The notes beneath the pieces were generated by a model. That model ran no database searches and was not told the origin of the DNA. It saw only the letters and a program-made list of their open reading frames with translations. From positions 1 to 64,000 of the forward strand of contig JACPWC010000014.1 of assembly GCA_016197225.1 (NCBI GenBank): a stretch of DNA of 64,000 bases, read 5' to 3'. Made by a program: the position numbers and the translations under genes. Source of the stretch: Chloroflexota bacterium (lineage in GTDB: Bacteria > Chloroflexota > Anaerolineae > Anaerolineales > VGOW01). Of the stretch, positions 40,803-49,731 are shown piece by piece; positions within the stretch are counted from its first letter, which is position 1, and each line of letters opens with the position of its first letter.

Positions 40803-41892
40803 TGATGAAATAGGTTTTCTGGAAGGTCTTCTGAAAATTTATAGCCCCTCCCGTGACGAGGCTGAGGCAGTGAATTACCTTGTGGCGCAGATGAAGGTGC
40901 TGGGCTACGAGGCGATAGCTGACGGGGCAGGCAATGCAATTGGAGTGATGGGCGACGGGCCAGCCGAGATCATGTTGCTCGGCCACATTGACACCGTGCC
41001 GGGCTTCATTGAGGTGGCTCGCGACGGCGACGTTCTGCGCGGGCGGGGGGCGGTGGACGCGAAAGGGCCGCTGGCCTGTTTTGTGGCAGCAGGGGCGCTT
41101 GCAGGTCAAGTGGCCGGGCGGCGGATTACGGTGATTGGGGCGGTTGGCGAGGAAGGCGACTCGCGGGGAGCGAAACATCTACTGCAATCGCGGCTACACG
41201 CTTCGCGCGCTCCTACGATGATCATCATCGGCGAGCCGAGCGGCTGGGAGCGGGTGACGCTGGGCTACAAGGGGAGCGCGTGGTACGAGTTTACGGCGAA
41301 GCGGACGCTGGCGCACACTTCGGCGCAAAGCGAGAGCGCCTGCGAAGCGGCGGTGAGTTTTTGGAACCGGCTGACGGCGCAGGCGGCGGCGATGAATGCC
41401 GACAAGCCCAGGATGTTCGATCAGCTTTTGCCGACGTTGCGCGGGATGGTGTCAGAGTCGGACGGGTTTGTAGAGACGGCTAAACTGAAACTTGGTTTGC
41501 GCCTGCCGCCGGGGTTGGGCGTGGAGGCGTTGACGGCCATTGTTTCAGAGGTGGCGTCACCGGATCAAATTGAATTGCTCGACGGCGTCCCGGCCTATCG
41601 AGCAGAAAAGAACACGCCGCTGGTGCGATCATTTCTGGCCGCCATTCGCGGGGAAGGCGGGGAGCCTGGCTTCACCGTCAAATCCGGCACGTCGGATATG
41701 AATCTTGTGGCCCCTGTTTGGAATTGCCCGACAGTGGCTTACGGGCCGGGCGACTCGTCGCTTGACCACACGCCGGACGAGCACATTTTGATTCCGGAGT
41801 ATCGGCGGGCGGTGAGAGTGCTGGCGAGAGTGTTGGGCGATGATCGACAGACTTCCGAAGTCTCGCCGGTGTTTGGCGCTTCGGAAGTCTGA
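40789..41892 (+). CDS. lysK: LysK: [LysW]-lysine/ornithine hydrolase (M20 family)
   Basis: Zinc carboxypeptidase that releases lysine or ornithine from the LysW C-terminal glutamate. 367 residues. Metal and catalytic residues: GHIDTVPG (H, D), VDAKGPL (D), GEEGDSRGA (catalytic and metal Glu) and IIIGEPSGW; the last metal His is in the C-terminal region. The start codon and first residues (MNADFDE) come from a dispersed repeat, with no clean Shine-Dalgarno. A second repeat-like stretch (GCTACACGCTTCGCGCGCTCC, at about 41192) codes for LHASRAP. It closes the carrier pathway. Confidence 0.93.
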   Translation: MNADFDEIGFLEGLLKIYSPSRDEAEAVNYLVAQMKVLGYEAIADGAGNAIGVMGDGPAEIMLLGHIDTVPGFIEVARDGDVLRGRGAVDAKGPLACFVAAGALAGQVAGRRITVIGAVGEEGDSRGAKHLLQSRLHASRAPTMIIIGEPSGWERVTLGYKGSAWYEFTAKRTLAHTSAQSESACEAAVSFWNRLTAQAAAMNADKPRMFDQLLPTLRGMVSESDGFVETAKLKLGLRLPPGLGVEALTAIVSEVASPDQIELLDGVPAYRAEKNTPLVRSFLAAIRGEGGEPGFTVKSGTSDMNLVAPVWNCPTVAYGPGDSSLDHTPDEHILIPEYRRAVRVLARVLGDDRQTSEVSPVFGASEV

Positions 41893-41904
41893 CCTCAGAT
41901 TGCT

Positions 41905-43317
41905 CTAGACTTCGTAATACAAATAAAATTCATACGGATGCGGGCGCAAGCGGATCGGGTCTATTTCGCGCGAGCGCTTGAACTGCAACCAGACATCAAT
42001 CACATCCTGAGTGAACACGCCGCCCTCAAGCAGGAAGGCGTGGTCGGCTTCGAGCGCGGCCAGGGCTTCGGGCAGTGAGCCGGGCACTTGCTTGATCTTT
42101 CTGGCCTCTTCGCCGTGCAATTCAAACAGGTCGTAGTCGGCAGGCTCGCCGGGATCGATCTGATTCTTGATGCCGTCGAGGCCGGCCATAAGCATGGCGG
42201 CGAAGGCCAGGTAAGGATTGGCCGCCGGGTCGGGGCAACGGAACTCGATGCGTTTGGCCTTCGGATTTTCAGAATACATGGGAATGCGGACAGCGGCGGA
42301 GCGGTTGCGGCGTGAGTATACGAGATTGACAGGCGCTTCAAAGCCGGGCACCAGACGATGATAGGAGTTCACGGTCGGAGCCACGAGGGCCAGCAGAGCC
42401 GGGGCGTGCTTGAGTAGCCCGCCGATGTAATACCTGGACAACTGCGACAGTCCGGCGTAGCCTTTGGTGTCGGCCATCAAGGTCTTGCCCTCTTTCCACA
42501 GACTCTGGTGAACGTGCATGCCGGAGCCGTTGTCGCCCCAGATCGGCTTGGGCATGAAGGTCACGGTCTTGCCTTTGGACTTGGCGTAGTTCTTGATGAC
42601 GTATTTGTACATCATCAAATGATCGCCCATCTTCACTAGCGGCGAGAAGCGCATGTCAATTTCGCACTGGCCGGCGGTCGCCACTTCGTGGTGGTGAACT
42701 TCCACCGGGACCCCGGCCTTCATCAGTTCCAGCACCACCTCCGAGCGGAAGTCCTGCAGGGTGTCCATCGGCGAAACCGGGAAGTAGCCTTCCTTCCAGC
42801 GCGGAATGTGACCCAGGCCCGGCTTGTCGGAATTCCAGATGCCCTCGCCGCTGTCAATGGCGTAATGGGCGCTGTGCTGATCCTGCGCATAGCTCACGCT
42901 GTCGAAGACGAAGAACTCGGCCTCCGGCCCCCAATAGGATTCGTCGGCAACGCCCGTGCTTTTGAGATAAGCTTCGGCCTTTTGGGCAATGTAGCGCGAG
43001 TCGCGGGTGTAGGGTTCGCCCGTCAGCGGGTCTTTGACGTTGCACACCAGCGACAGGGTAGGCACGGCGCAAGCCGGATCAACGACGGCGGTCGTCGGGT
43101 CGGGGATCAGGATCATATCCGATTCGTGGATGGACTGAAAGCCGCGAATGGATGATCCGTCGAAGCCGACTCCTTCGGTGAAGACGGCCTCTTCGAGTTC
43201 CTCGATGGGCGAGGAAAAATGCTGCCACAAGCCGATTAAGTCCACGAACTTGTAATCCACGAACTTCAGGCCGTTGGCTTGGGCAAAGGCGATAACTTCT
43301 TTGGGTGTAGTCGTCAT
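41905..43317 (-). CDS. glnA: Glutamine synthetase type I
   Basis: Makes glutamine from glutamate, ammonia and ATP. 470 residues, GSI-beta length. Conserved blocks [42 protein letters not shown] and [15 protein letters not shown] are present. The site adenylylated in enteric enzymes (NLYDLPPEE) is here DLFELHGEE, with Phe at 398 instead of Tyr, so control by adenylylation is unlikely. It follows a LysE-type exporter on the minus strand (27-base gap), and both probably depend on the promoter and leader terminator at 44123-43993. Confidence 0.97.
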   Translation of the reverse strand: MTTTPKEVIAFAQANGLKFVDYKFVDLIGLWQHFSSPIEELEEAVFTEGVGFDGSSIRGFQSIHESDMILIPDPTTAVVDPACAVPTLSLVCNVKDPLTGEPYTRDSRYIAQKAEAYLKSTGVADESYWGPEAEFFVFDSVSYAQDQHSAHYAIDSGEGIWNSDKPGLGHIPRWKEGYFPVSPMDTLQDFRSEVVLELMKAGVPVEVHHHEVATAGQCEIDMRFSPLVKMGDHLMMYKYVIKNYAKSKGKTVTFMPKPIWGDNGSGMHVHQSLWKEGKTLMADTKGYAGLSQLSRYYIGGLLKHAPALLALVAPTVNSYHRLVPGFEAPVNLVYSRRNRSAAVRIPMYSENPKAKRIEFRCPDPAANPYLAFAAMLMAGLDGIKNQIDPGEPADYDLFELHGEEARKIKQVPGSLPEALAALEADHAFLLEGGVFTQDVIDVWLQFKRSREIDPIRLRPHPYEFYLYYEV

Positions 43318-43344
43318 AGTTTCTCCAGCAAATTGAGTGTTGTG

Positions 43345-43974
43345 TTAGAGCAAAGCGCCAAACATTTGTGACGCCAACGTGAAACCGAAAATGATCATGG
43401 TTGCGCCGCAGGCGAAGGTAATGATGCGGAACGCCAGCGGGTTGAGCATTTGCTTGCCAAAGCGCACGGCCAGGGCCATGATGAAAGCCCACAGGAACAC
43501 ACCGCTGAGGAAGCCGGTGATAAAGGCCGTTGTCTGGCCGGCATTGCCGCCCACCACGCCGCCAGCCACCAGCGCCCCGCCAACCGAGAGCCAGTAACCC
43601 ACGGCCATCGGATTCGCCATTGAAATCGCCGCGCCGGTTCGGAACGCGCCCTGCCTGTCCCTGGCATCGGCGGTTGCCTGAATGGCTGTTTGTTTTAGGG
43701 CGTCGCGCATCCCCATCGCGCCCAGATACACCAGCAGGCCCACGCCGGCAATGCCCAGCCCATTACGAAAGAAATCAATCTGCGCCAGTGGGGCCAAGCC
43801 GATCAGGGCGGCGATGCACCACGTCAGGTCGCCAATGATGGAACCAAGCTGCACCCGCAGAGCCGGGCCAAAGCCGCCGCGCAGGCCGCGCCGGATAGTT
43901 TCCAGGGCAACCGGGCCGGGCGGGGCGCTAAACGAAATGGCGATGATAGCGCCGGCAATGGCGGTTGAAAGCAT
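43345..43974 (-). CDS. LysE/RhtB-family amino acid exporter
   Basis: 209 residues, about six hydrophobic segments, with the N-terminal family signature SFSAPPGPVALETIRRGLRGGF. Exporters of this family remove lysine, arginine, homoserine or threonine. It is preceded by the Shine-Dalgarno CAGGAG and a leader with an intrinsic terminator, and followed by glnA. The link to glutamine synthetase and the shared leader motif with lysW suggest a role in basic amino acid or nitrogen balance (inference). Confidence 0.87.
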   Translation of the reverse strand: MLSTAIAGAIIAISFSAPPGPVALETIRRGLRGGFGPALRVQLGSIIGDLTWCIAALIGLAPLAQIDFFRNGLGIAGVGLLVYLGAMGMRDALKQTAIQATADARDRQGAFRTGAAISMANPMAVGYWLSVGGALVAGGVVGGNAGQTTAFITGFLSGVFLWAFIMALAVRFGKQMLNPLAFRIITFACGATMIIFGFTLASQMFGALL

Positions 43975-43992
43975 ATTGTCTCCTGGTCGGTT

Positions 43993-44123
43993 AAAACAGA
44001 GACGCCTCCAGCATCACACTTTGGTGTGTTTGGAGGCGTCGTGGCCTAAATTTATACAGTTAGGTTGCCGCGTAGTGTCTGGCAACGCCGCAAACTATAT
44101 CATGGGAAGGTCATGAGCGTCAA
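43993..44123 (-). promoter_or_regulatory. Promoter, structured leader and terminator of the LysE-like/glnA unit
   Basis: Promoter TTGACG (44123-44118), 18-base spacer, TATAGT (44099-44094). The predicted ~100-nt leader has hairpins TTGCC...GGCAA and CCTAA...TTAGG, a possible closing stem GGCGT (44089-44085) with ACGCC (44039-44035), and then a strong terminator GACGCCTCCA/TGGAGGCGTC (44040-44001) followed by TCTGTTTT. ACGCC is shared by the closing stem and the terminator, so the two compete: the layout of a riboswitch or attenuator. It has no usable leader peptide. TTTAGGCCACG (44050-44040) matches the lysW leader. Confidence 0.65.
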
Positions 44124-44173
44124 TAACAAAAATTTGGATGGAAGGATAGGGCAGGATGACTAAGAATCCGTCC

Positions 44174-44203
44174 GCCAAACCCTTAGGGTCTCTAAGACCC
44201 AAA
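44174..44203. repeat. Imperfect AAACCCTTAGGGTCT palindrome
   Basis: CCAAACCCTTAGGGTCTCTAAGACCC: a degenerate member of the family at 20124. It is between the subtilase stop and the LysE-like leader; may help stop transcription of the subtilase gene. Confidence 0.6.
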
Positions 44204-44223
44204 CTTTGCAAAGAGATTTCAGG

Positions 44224-47208
44224 CTACGGCGTGTCTACGCGGACGATGGTTGGGTTAGGCATGCCTGTCGAGCCGCTGTAGGCCACACTGCCGAGATACT
44301 TGGTGGCCGGGGCCAGGCCGCTGAAGGCAAGGTTGATTGCGCCAGTGCTGCCAAGAGTGGCAGAAGCAGGCGCGCTCACCGTCATGTTACCGGCCGCGGC
44401 GCTACCCAGCGCCCAGGTGAACAGTGTGTAGTTCGCATCCGGCCCGTCAGTCTGCCAGCCGTGGACGACTACGGTGTAGTTGCCCGCGGCCGGGTTGAGC
44501 AGGTTGACCTCTTCTGCCGAAGTGCCGCCGCCGCTTGACCCGACGAGCGCGCCGCCACTGTTGAACACGTAGAGGTCAATGTCGTCTGCGCCGTCGGTGA
44601 AGTCGTCAAACAGCGAGAACCGGGCATAGGTGGCGCCAGCCGGGATGGCGACCGAGTGCAGCGTAATGCCGACGCCACTCCCTAAAGCCGTGTTGATGTC
44701 ATTGGCCGGGTCATCAACCACGTTGCCGGTGAATGAGGTCGCCGGGATCAGGCCGCGCGCCGTTGCCGTGAACGCGCCGGTGTAGCCGAAGGTCACGTTG
44801 TAGCTGAGCGGGCCGCCATTGCCGGAGATGGAAACCGGAGCCGACAGAGCCACCGGGCGCAGGGCGATCTGGCTCTTCACCACGTGGCCCTTGTTGCCGG
44901 TCAGCACGAGGGCGCCGAAGGTGTAACTATTCAACGGGGCAGTCGTTCTCGTGAAACTGACATTGTAGGTGAAGGACTGACCCGGGTTCACGGTAAATGA
45001 AGCAGGCAGAACCACAGTGATGCCCGTCAGCCCGGTGAAGGAAGCTGTGTAAGTTTCTTTCTGGTTGCTGACGTTGGTCACGGTGCGGGTGACAGTCTGC
45101 GCGCCCGCCAGCGCGCCAACGGCGATGGAGGGGTAGTTTAAGTTGCTCGGATCAATCACGGTTGCGCCAAAGGCGGCGCAGGTAGCCGACGGCAGTTGGC
45201 CCGTGCCGCACATGAAGCCGAGATAGTCGAGGAAGCCTGCGTTGTAGACCAGGCCGGGATTCACCGCACTGTTCGGAACTACCTGACCGGCGCCGTAACC
45301 AAAGGAGTTGCCGGGGATGGCGGAGCCGTTGTTGCGGGTCTGGCTGGCTGTGGTCATGAAGGCCGACTTAATCATCGCCGGCGTCCAATCAGGGTGAGCC
45401 TGCTTCAGCAGAGCGCCCAGACCAGCCATGTGCGGGCTGGACATGGACGTGCCGCTCAGGAAATCCCAGTTGCGGCCGCCTGCCGCCGGGGACACCGCCG
45501 CCAGCACATCAACGCCGGGAGCCATGATGTCGGGCTTGAGTAGGTCGCCATCGCCAGCCAGAGCCGGGCCACGAGAAGAGAAAGCGGCGACATCAGGTGC
45601 TACTGCACCGGCCACTTGTTGGCCCTGGCTCAATGAGGCTGTGGCGCCGGCGGTCGCCGCGTAAACGCGGACGGCGGCGCGGTCTGTAACTTGCAGGTGC
45701 ACAGTCGGCACGAAGTGCAGGTCGGCGTTGAGCGAGTTCACGTTGGTGTTGGTCAGAATCATGCCCACACCACCGGCCATTTGAACGGCCAGGCTCTTAT
45801 CCACGCGGGCGTTGGTGCCACGATCACAGACGACAATCTTGCCGGTCACAACAGCCGGGTCAAGCGTGCCAGAGAAGCACAGTTGAACCTGCGTTGGGTT
45901 AGCGCCGGGCAGGCCGGCCACAGTCGAAAGGATAAGCGAAGAAGATGGAACCGCCGCTCCGAGACCGACGCCGGTGTAGGTAGCGCCATTGCCCAGAGTT
46001 ACGGTTGCCTGGTAGAGGCGGTCGTGCGTGCCGGCGGCAACAGTGGTCAGCCACGGGCTGTTGTGGGCCACGGTGCTGGCTCCGGGGCCGCTATTGCCAG
46101 CCGAGGCGGCCACAAACACACCAGCGTCGGCGGCGAACAGGAAAGCGATTTCGACCGGGTCGCGGAAGCTGGTGGTCGAGCCGCTGATCGAGAAGTTGAT
46201 CACGTCTACGCCGTCGGCCACCGCCTGATCAATGGCGGCAACACTGTCTGAGCTGAAACAGCCGCCCTGATCGCGGCCCCAGCAAACTTTGTAAGCCGCA
46301 ATGCGCGCGCGCGGGGCCATGCCGCTGATTGCGCCCAGGTTGATGCCGTCAACGATAGCCGTCACACCGGAGTTGCCGGCGGCTGTGCTGGCGGTGTGAG
46401 ACCCGTGGCCGTCGGCGTCGCGGGCAGAGGCGTACTCGAACGGGAAGGAGGCTTTCACGGCCTCGTCTCCGCCGAAGCCGGCATTGAACCATTGCGCGCC
46501 GATCATCTTTTGGTTGCAGTTCGAAGCGGGGAATTCTTCGCCGGGCGTGCACTTGCCGTGCCAGCCGGGGATCTGGTGAAAGTCCAGCTTGCCATCCTGC
46601 GTGCCGTTGCCGTTTGTGCCGGTGCGATCACTGAAGCTGGGGTTCTCGGGCCAGATGCCGGTGTCTACCACGCCGACAATCACACCCTCGCCGGCGTTCC
46701 CCACGCCGCCGAGTTGATCCCACAGGCCGCCTGGGGCCGTCAGCCCCAGGAAAGCGGGAGTGGATGAAGTATCCATGTGGCTCAACGTGTCTTTGGTCAC
46801 TGCGGCCACGCCGGCAGTCGCTTTGAGGCTGGCCACTTGCGCGTCGGACAGTTCGGCGGCAAAACCGTTGAACGTGTAACGGAAGTCGTAGAGCTTGCGT
46901 CCGCCGCCAACGCCGTTGAGTACGTCGTTGTGGCGATTGTCCAAATAGCTTACGTAGTTGATGACATCGGGGCTGTTGGGATCGATCTTCTGGCCCTTGT
47001 TGGGTTTGGTGGCCTTCAGCCCGCTAATGCCGCCCTTGTAAGCGGCGACAGGGTCTTCGAGCATTTGAACAATATAGACGCCGTTTGAGACCCCTTTGCC
47101 ATTTCCTTTTACATCTGGATCGCCGGCGGCAAACAAGCCGCCGGTGGAGGCGGCCAGCAGGAGCGCCAGGACAGCGACAACGGTGAGTAATTTCCCTCTC
47201 AGATTCAT
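44224..47208 (-). CDS. Secreted subtilisin-family serine protease with PA and pre-peptidase C-terminal domains
   Basis: 994 residues. A Sec signal peptide (MNLRGKLLTVVAVLALLLAA, then STGGLFAAG) is followed by an inhibitor I9 propeptide (LYDFRYTFNGFAAELSDAQV), then an S8 catalytic domain with Asp182 (VVDTGIWPE), His268 (DGHGSHTAS) and Ser588 (GTSMSSPHMAG). A PA domain is inserted between His and Ser (about 390-490), as in plant-type subtilases. The C-terminal part has an fn3-like region and a PPC domain (DDFTDGADDIDLYVFN, VVVHGWQTD). Exported protein degrader. It has a long ~430-base upstream gap with several hairpins. Confidence 0.95.
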   Translation of the reverse strand: MNLRGKLLTVVAVLALLLAASTGGLFAAGDPDVKGNGKGVSNGVYIVQMLEDPVAAYKGGISGLKATKPNKGQKIDPNSPDVINYVSYLDNRHNDVLNGVGGGRKLYDFRYTFNGFAAELSDAQVASLKATAGVAAVTKDTLSHMDTSSTPAFLGLTAPGGLWDQLGGVGNAGEGVIVGVVDTGIWPENPSFSDRTGTNGNGTQDGKLDFHQIPGWHGKCTPGEEFPASNCNQKMIGAQWFNAGFGGDEAVKASFPFEYASARDADGHGSHTASTAAGNSGVTAIVDGINLGAISGMAPRARIAAYKVCWGRDQGGCFSSDSVAAIDQAVADGVDVINFSISGSTTSFRDPVEIAFLFAADAGVFVAASAGNSGPGASTVAHNSPWLTTVAAGTHDRLYQATVTLGNGATYTGVGLGAAVPSSSLILSTVAGLPGANPTQVQLCFSGTLDPAVVTGKIVVCDRGTNARVDKSLAVQMAGGVGMILTNTNVNSLNADLHFVPTVHLQVTDRAAVRVYAATAGATASLSQGQQVAGAVAPDVAAFSSRGPALAGDGDLLKPDIMAPGVDVLAAVSPAAGGRNWDFLSGTSMSSPHMAGLGALLKQAHPDWTPAMIKSAFMTTASQTRNNGSAIPGNSFGYGAGQVVPNSAVNPGLVYNAGFLDYLGFMCGTGQLPSATCAAFGATVIDPSNLNYPSIAVGALAGAQTVTRTVTNVSNQKETYTASFTGLTGITVVLPASFTVNPGQSFTYNVSFTRTTAPLNSYTFGALVLTGNKGHVVKSQIALRPVALSAPVSISGNGGPLSYNVTFGYTGAFTATARGLIPATSFTGNVVDDPANDINTALGSGVGITLHSVAIPAGATYARFSLFDDFTDGADDIDLYVFNSGGALVGSSGGGTSAEEVNLLNPAAGNYTVVVHGWQTDGPDANYTLFTWALGSAAAGNMTVSAPASATLGSTGAINLAFSGLAPATKYLGSVAYSGSTGMPNPTIVRVDTP

Positions 47209-47629
47209 TTCAGTTTCTCCTCATAGCAAATTGACGAAGATAGGTAGGTGTTGATTTGGTAAGCTACGTTCAGAAGTCTGGTCAAAGGCCCTATGATTTG
47301 CGGCATCACCTCCCGGGTTTTGGGTTTAAGAACGACTCAGTTGTGGCTGAGATACTGACAGATGCGTTTCGTGATGAAATAGGTTCGAGCCGTTCCCCCT
47401 GGACAGGCCCGAGTGCGGTTATTAATGATGGTGGCTGACAACAAACGGTTTGGTGGATGGCGAGGCCAGCAGGGAGGGTGGGGCTGCTGGCCTCGCCGAG
47501 GAGGGGAATGTTTACTGGTAGTCGGGAGTTGAAGGGAGAGGGCCGCCAAGACAACAGAGACGCCCCTGAAAAGGGGCAAGCTCCGCCATAGGTGACATCC
47601 CTCGATACAAACGCTCTCAGATTGATGAA
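47209..47629 (-). other. Long untranslated upstream region of the subtilase gene
   Basis: No frame here looks like a protein. It contains a perfect 14-bp hairpin GGCGAGGCCAGCAG/CTGCTGGCCTCGCC (47459-47497), a smaller hairpin GCCCC/GGGGC around 47560-47580, and the Shine-Dalgarno GAGGAGA just before the ATG at 47208. No recognised riboswitch consensus was found. Confidence 0.5.
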
Positions 47630-47657
47630 CAAAAAAAGCCAGCCCTCAACGGCCGGT
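47630..47657 (-). terminator. Intrinsic terminator downstream of the DUF5667 gene
   Basis: On the minus strand CCGGCC (47656-47651) pairs with GGCTGG (47644-47639), loop GTTGAG, then CTTTTTTT. It ends the sigma/DUF5667 transcript about 130 bases after the stop. Confidence 0.75.
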
Positions 47658-47683
47658 TTCGCTACTAAGCTCCCCGAAGGCCC

Positions 47684-47758
47684 GCCGATCCAACTTGTCT
47701 CATCGGCAAGCGACCAAATGAGGTCTCCGGTTCATCGCATCCTACGATATAACCGAAG
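47684..47758 (-). ncRNA. Possible structured RNA between the DUF5667 stop and its terminator
   Basis: On the minus strand CTTCGGTT (47758-47751) pairs with AACCGGAG (47732-47725) around an inner ATCG/CGAT stem, and GCCGAT/ATCGGC (47707-47684) forms a second hairpin that competes with a CTCAT/ATGAG pair. It is followed by the terminator at 47630. It might be a 3'UTR-derived RNA or simply part of the terminator region; no known family was recognised. Confidence 0.3.
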
Positions 47759-47785
47759 TTGAACAAAAAAAGATACGCCAACCGG

Positions 47786-48988
47786 CTATTTACACTTGGG
47801 TTTGCCGCTGGCGTTGGTGGGGCAGGCGGTTGGGGCGGGGTTGCTTTCGGCTGGCGGGGTAGCGGTGGCCGATGAGGGGGCGGGCGTGCAATAGTTGGGC
47901 GAGTTGGGATTATTGGCGTTACAGTTTGGGGCTGTTGCCGGGTTAGCCCCGTTGTTGCCATTATTGCCGTCCGCATTGCCATTGTGGGAAGTTGGCGCAG
48001 GCGTTGAGGCGCCGGCCTGTTGCGCGCTCGTAGTTTCTATCTTCCTGGCCTGGCCGGGCGGGGTATGAGCTTGTTGAGGCTCTGTGGGCTGTTGGGGAGG
48101 CGCGAGTGTGCCGGTAGGCGGCTGAAGCACAATGGCGATAGTAGTGGCCGTTGGGTTGGATGAGGTTTGTGCCGCCTCGGTTGTGACCGACGTTGTGGTG
48201 GCCTCGACGGCGGTGAGGGTGAGAGTCGGGGTTGAGGTGGGTGAGGCGGTTTCACCGGGGAAGCCGCCGTCCTTTTGAATCGCGGCGGTGGCTTGTTGAA
48301 TCGACTCCTGCAAGGCCCGATCAAGTTCCACCTGGAGATGCGAGGGCGCTGTTGCTTTTACCTGTTCCAGGATGGCCTGCTGTTGCTGGGTTTCGGTAAC
48401 GATGTTTTGGATAAGGGCCGGTTGGCTGTCTTTGGGCGCGAATTGAAGGGCGTCCAGAGCGGCCCCGGTTTCGGCGGTGATTTCGGCGGCCAACACAGCT
48501 ATGGCTTCTGAATTGGCGAAGCCGCGTTCGGCCAGGGCGGCCAGTTCATTCAGTCGGCGCTCGGCAAACAGGGTGTGGAGCGCGGCTTTGTTGGAGGCCG
48601 GAGTGAGGAGCAGTTGCACCGACTCGCCGGTTCGTTTAACCGGATACAACGCATCGCCGGGCAAGCTGTCTGCAGAGGCGGTCACAGCTCCGGCGCTGAT
48701 GAAGAAGAAGATCAGGGTGGCAAGGGCAACAACCCATTTGAGCGGCAAGCCGAACAAGCCGGCTCTGTTAGGCCGCGGGGCGCGAGTGCGCTGGCGCACC
48801 CGGGCCTCCAGGCGACGGGCGGCTTCGGGTGAGATGGCGGGCGCTCGCCAGGCCCGCAAGGCCTGGGCGGCTTGAAGCTGGGCTTTGAGGCCGGGCATGT
48901 CTGGAAAGAGGGCCAGACATTCCGCCGCCGTTTTTCGCCCGGCTTCGATCTCGGTCAAGCAATAAGCAAGCGCTTCTTCGGGTGTCAT
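47786..48988 (-). CDS. DUF5667 membrane protein, likely partner of the adjacent ECF sigma factor
   Basis: 400 residues. A cytoplasmic N-terminal segment (MTPEEALAYCLTEIEAGR) is followed by one membrane helix (about 79-103, WVVALATLIFFFISAGAVTA) and a DUF5667 region (SLPGDALYPVKRTGESVQLLL) outside. The last ~170 residues are Pro/Thr/Ala/Asn-rich and disordered. It overlaps the ECF sigma gene by ATGA, the usual arrangement for a sigma factor and its membrane anti-sigma or sensor. DUF5667 is common in actinobacteria and Chloroflexota; its anti-sigma role here is inferred. Confidence 0.82.
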   Translation of the reverse strand: MTPEEALAYCLTEIEAGRKTAAECLALFPDMPGLKAQLQAAQALRAWRAPAISPEAARRLEARVRQRTRAPRPNRAGLFGLPLKWVVALATLIFFFISAGAVTASADSLPGDALYPVKRTGESVQLLLTPASNKAALHTLFAERRLNELAALAERGFANSEAIAVLAAEITAETGAALDALQFAPKDSQPALIQNIVTETQQQQAILEQVKATAPSHLQVELDRALQESIQQATAAIQKDGGFPGETASPTSTPTLTLTAVEATTTSVTTEAAQTSSNPTATTIAIVLQPPTGTLAPPQQPTEPQQAHTPPGQARKIETTSAQQAGASTPAPTSHNGNADGNNGNNGANPATAPNCNANNPNSPNYCTPAPSSATATPPAESNPAPTACPTNASGKPKCK

Positions 48989-49563
48989 AGGTCGAGTTTG
49001 CGGGCCAGGGTTTGCAAGGCCCGGTGTTGCATGGCTTTGACAGCGCCCACAGTTTTACCCATGAGGCGCGCTGTGTCTTCCAAACTGTACCCTTCAATAA
49101 ACCGCAACTGAATCACGGTCTTCTGTTCGTCGGTGAGCGAGGCAATCTCCTGGCTCAACTGGTTGGAGTCCATTCGAAGCCCGGCCCACGTTTCCGGGTC
49201 GGCTCCGTTATCCACAATGGCTTCAGAGAGTTCTTCAATTGGCCGTCGTGTTGCGCGCCGATAGTCAATCAACCGGTCGTGGGCGATTCGGAAGAGCCAG
49301 GCCGCCAGCGGCACGCCCCGGTCGTTGAAACGCGGCAGGCCCTCTGTCATTTTCAGAAACACTTCGCCGGTCAGGTCTTCGGCCACCGCTGATTCGTTGA
49401 CGCGGAAATAGAAATAGCGGTAGATGGCCGACACGTGCCGGTTGTAAAGTTCGGCGGCGGCATCTGCATCGCCCTCCTGGGCGCGCCTGATGAGAGTGGA
49501 CTCTTCAGAATGATCAATCGTGGGCACGTGGGGCTTCTTGAGGCTCCGGTTTGTGCCTTGCAT
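48985..49563 (-). CDS. ECF-type RNA polymerase sigma factor
   Basis: 192 residues from the ATG at 49563. Region 2 (AAELYNRHVSAIYRYFYFRV, then AEDLTGEVFLKM) and region 4 with the helix-turn-helix (EGYSLEDTARLMGKTVGAVKAM) are present; no region 1 or 3. The open frame continues upstream to 49755, but this would overlap the tRNA-Gln gene and add non-conserved sequence, so it is rejected. A TATAAT overlaps the chosen ATG, so a later start such as the GTG at 49530 is possible. Probably controlled by the co-transcribed DUF5667 protein. Confidence 0.88.
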   Translation of the reverse strand: MQGTNRSLKKPHVPTIDHSEESTLIRRAQEGDADAAAELYNRHVSAIYRYFYFRVNESAVAEDLTGEVFLKMTEGLPRFNDRGVPLAAWLFRIAHDRLIDYRRATRRPIEELSEAIVDNGADPETWAGLRMDSNQLSQEIASLTDEQKTVIQLRFIEGYSLEDTARLMGKTVGAVKAMQHRALQTLARKLDL

Positions 49564-49641
49564 TATAAACCGCGCCGGGTGAGAGTTTGGATACTCTTTG
49601 GTCAGTAAATAATGACGAAAGTCATGGGGGGAAAGTGACTG

Positions 49642-49680
49642 CCGCAAAACAAAACACCCAACTCGTTTTGAGTTGGGTGC
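49642..49680 (-). terminator. Terminator of the tRNA-Gln gene
   Basis: CACCCAACTC/GAGTTGGGTG (49655-49679), 10-bp stem, 5-base loop; on the minus strand followed by TTTTGTTTTG. It lies ~50 bases downstream of the tRNA. Confidence 0.88.
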
Positions 49681-49731
49681 TTTCGCCGAAGCGGGCAAGC
49701 CAGGGCTTGCCGAGCGCCTGTTCAAGTCAGG

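Noticed and set aside
47209-47770. Cyclic di-GMP (GEMM) or cyclic di-AMP riboswitch before the subtilase
   Set aside because: Some GC-rich hairpins look similar, but the invariant words of these families are not present.
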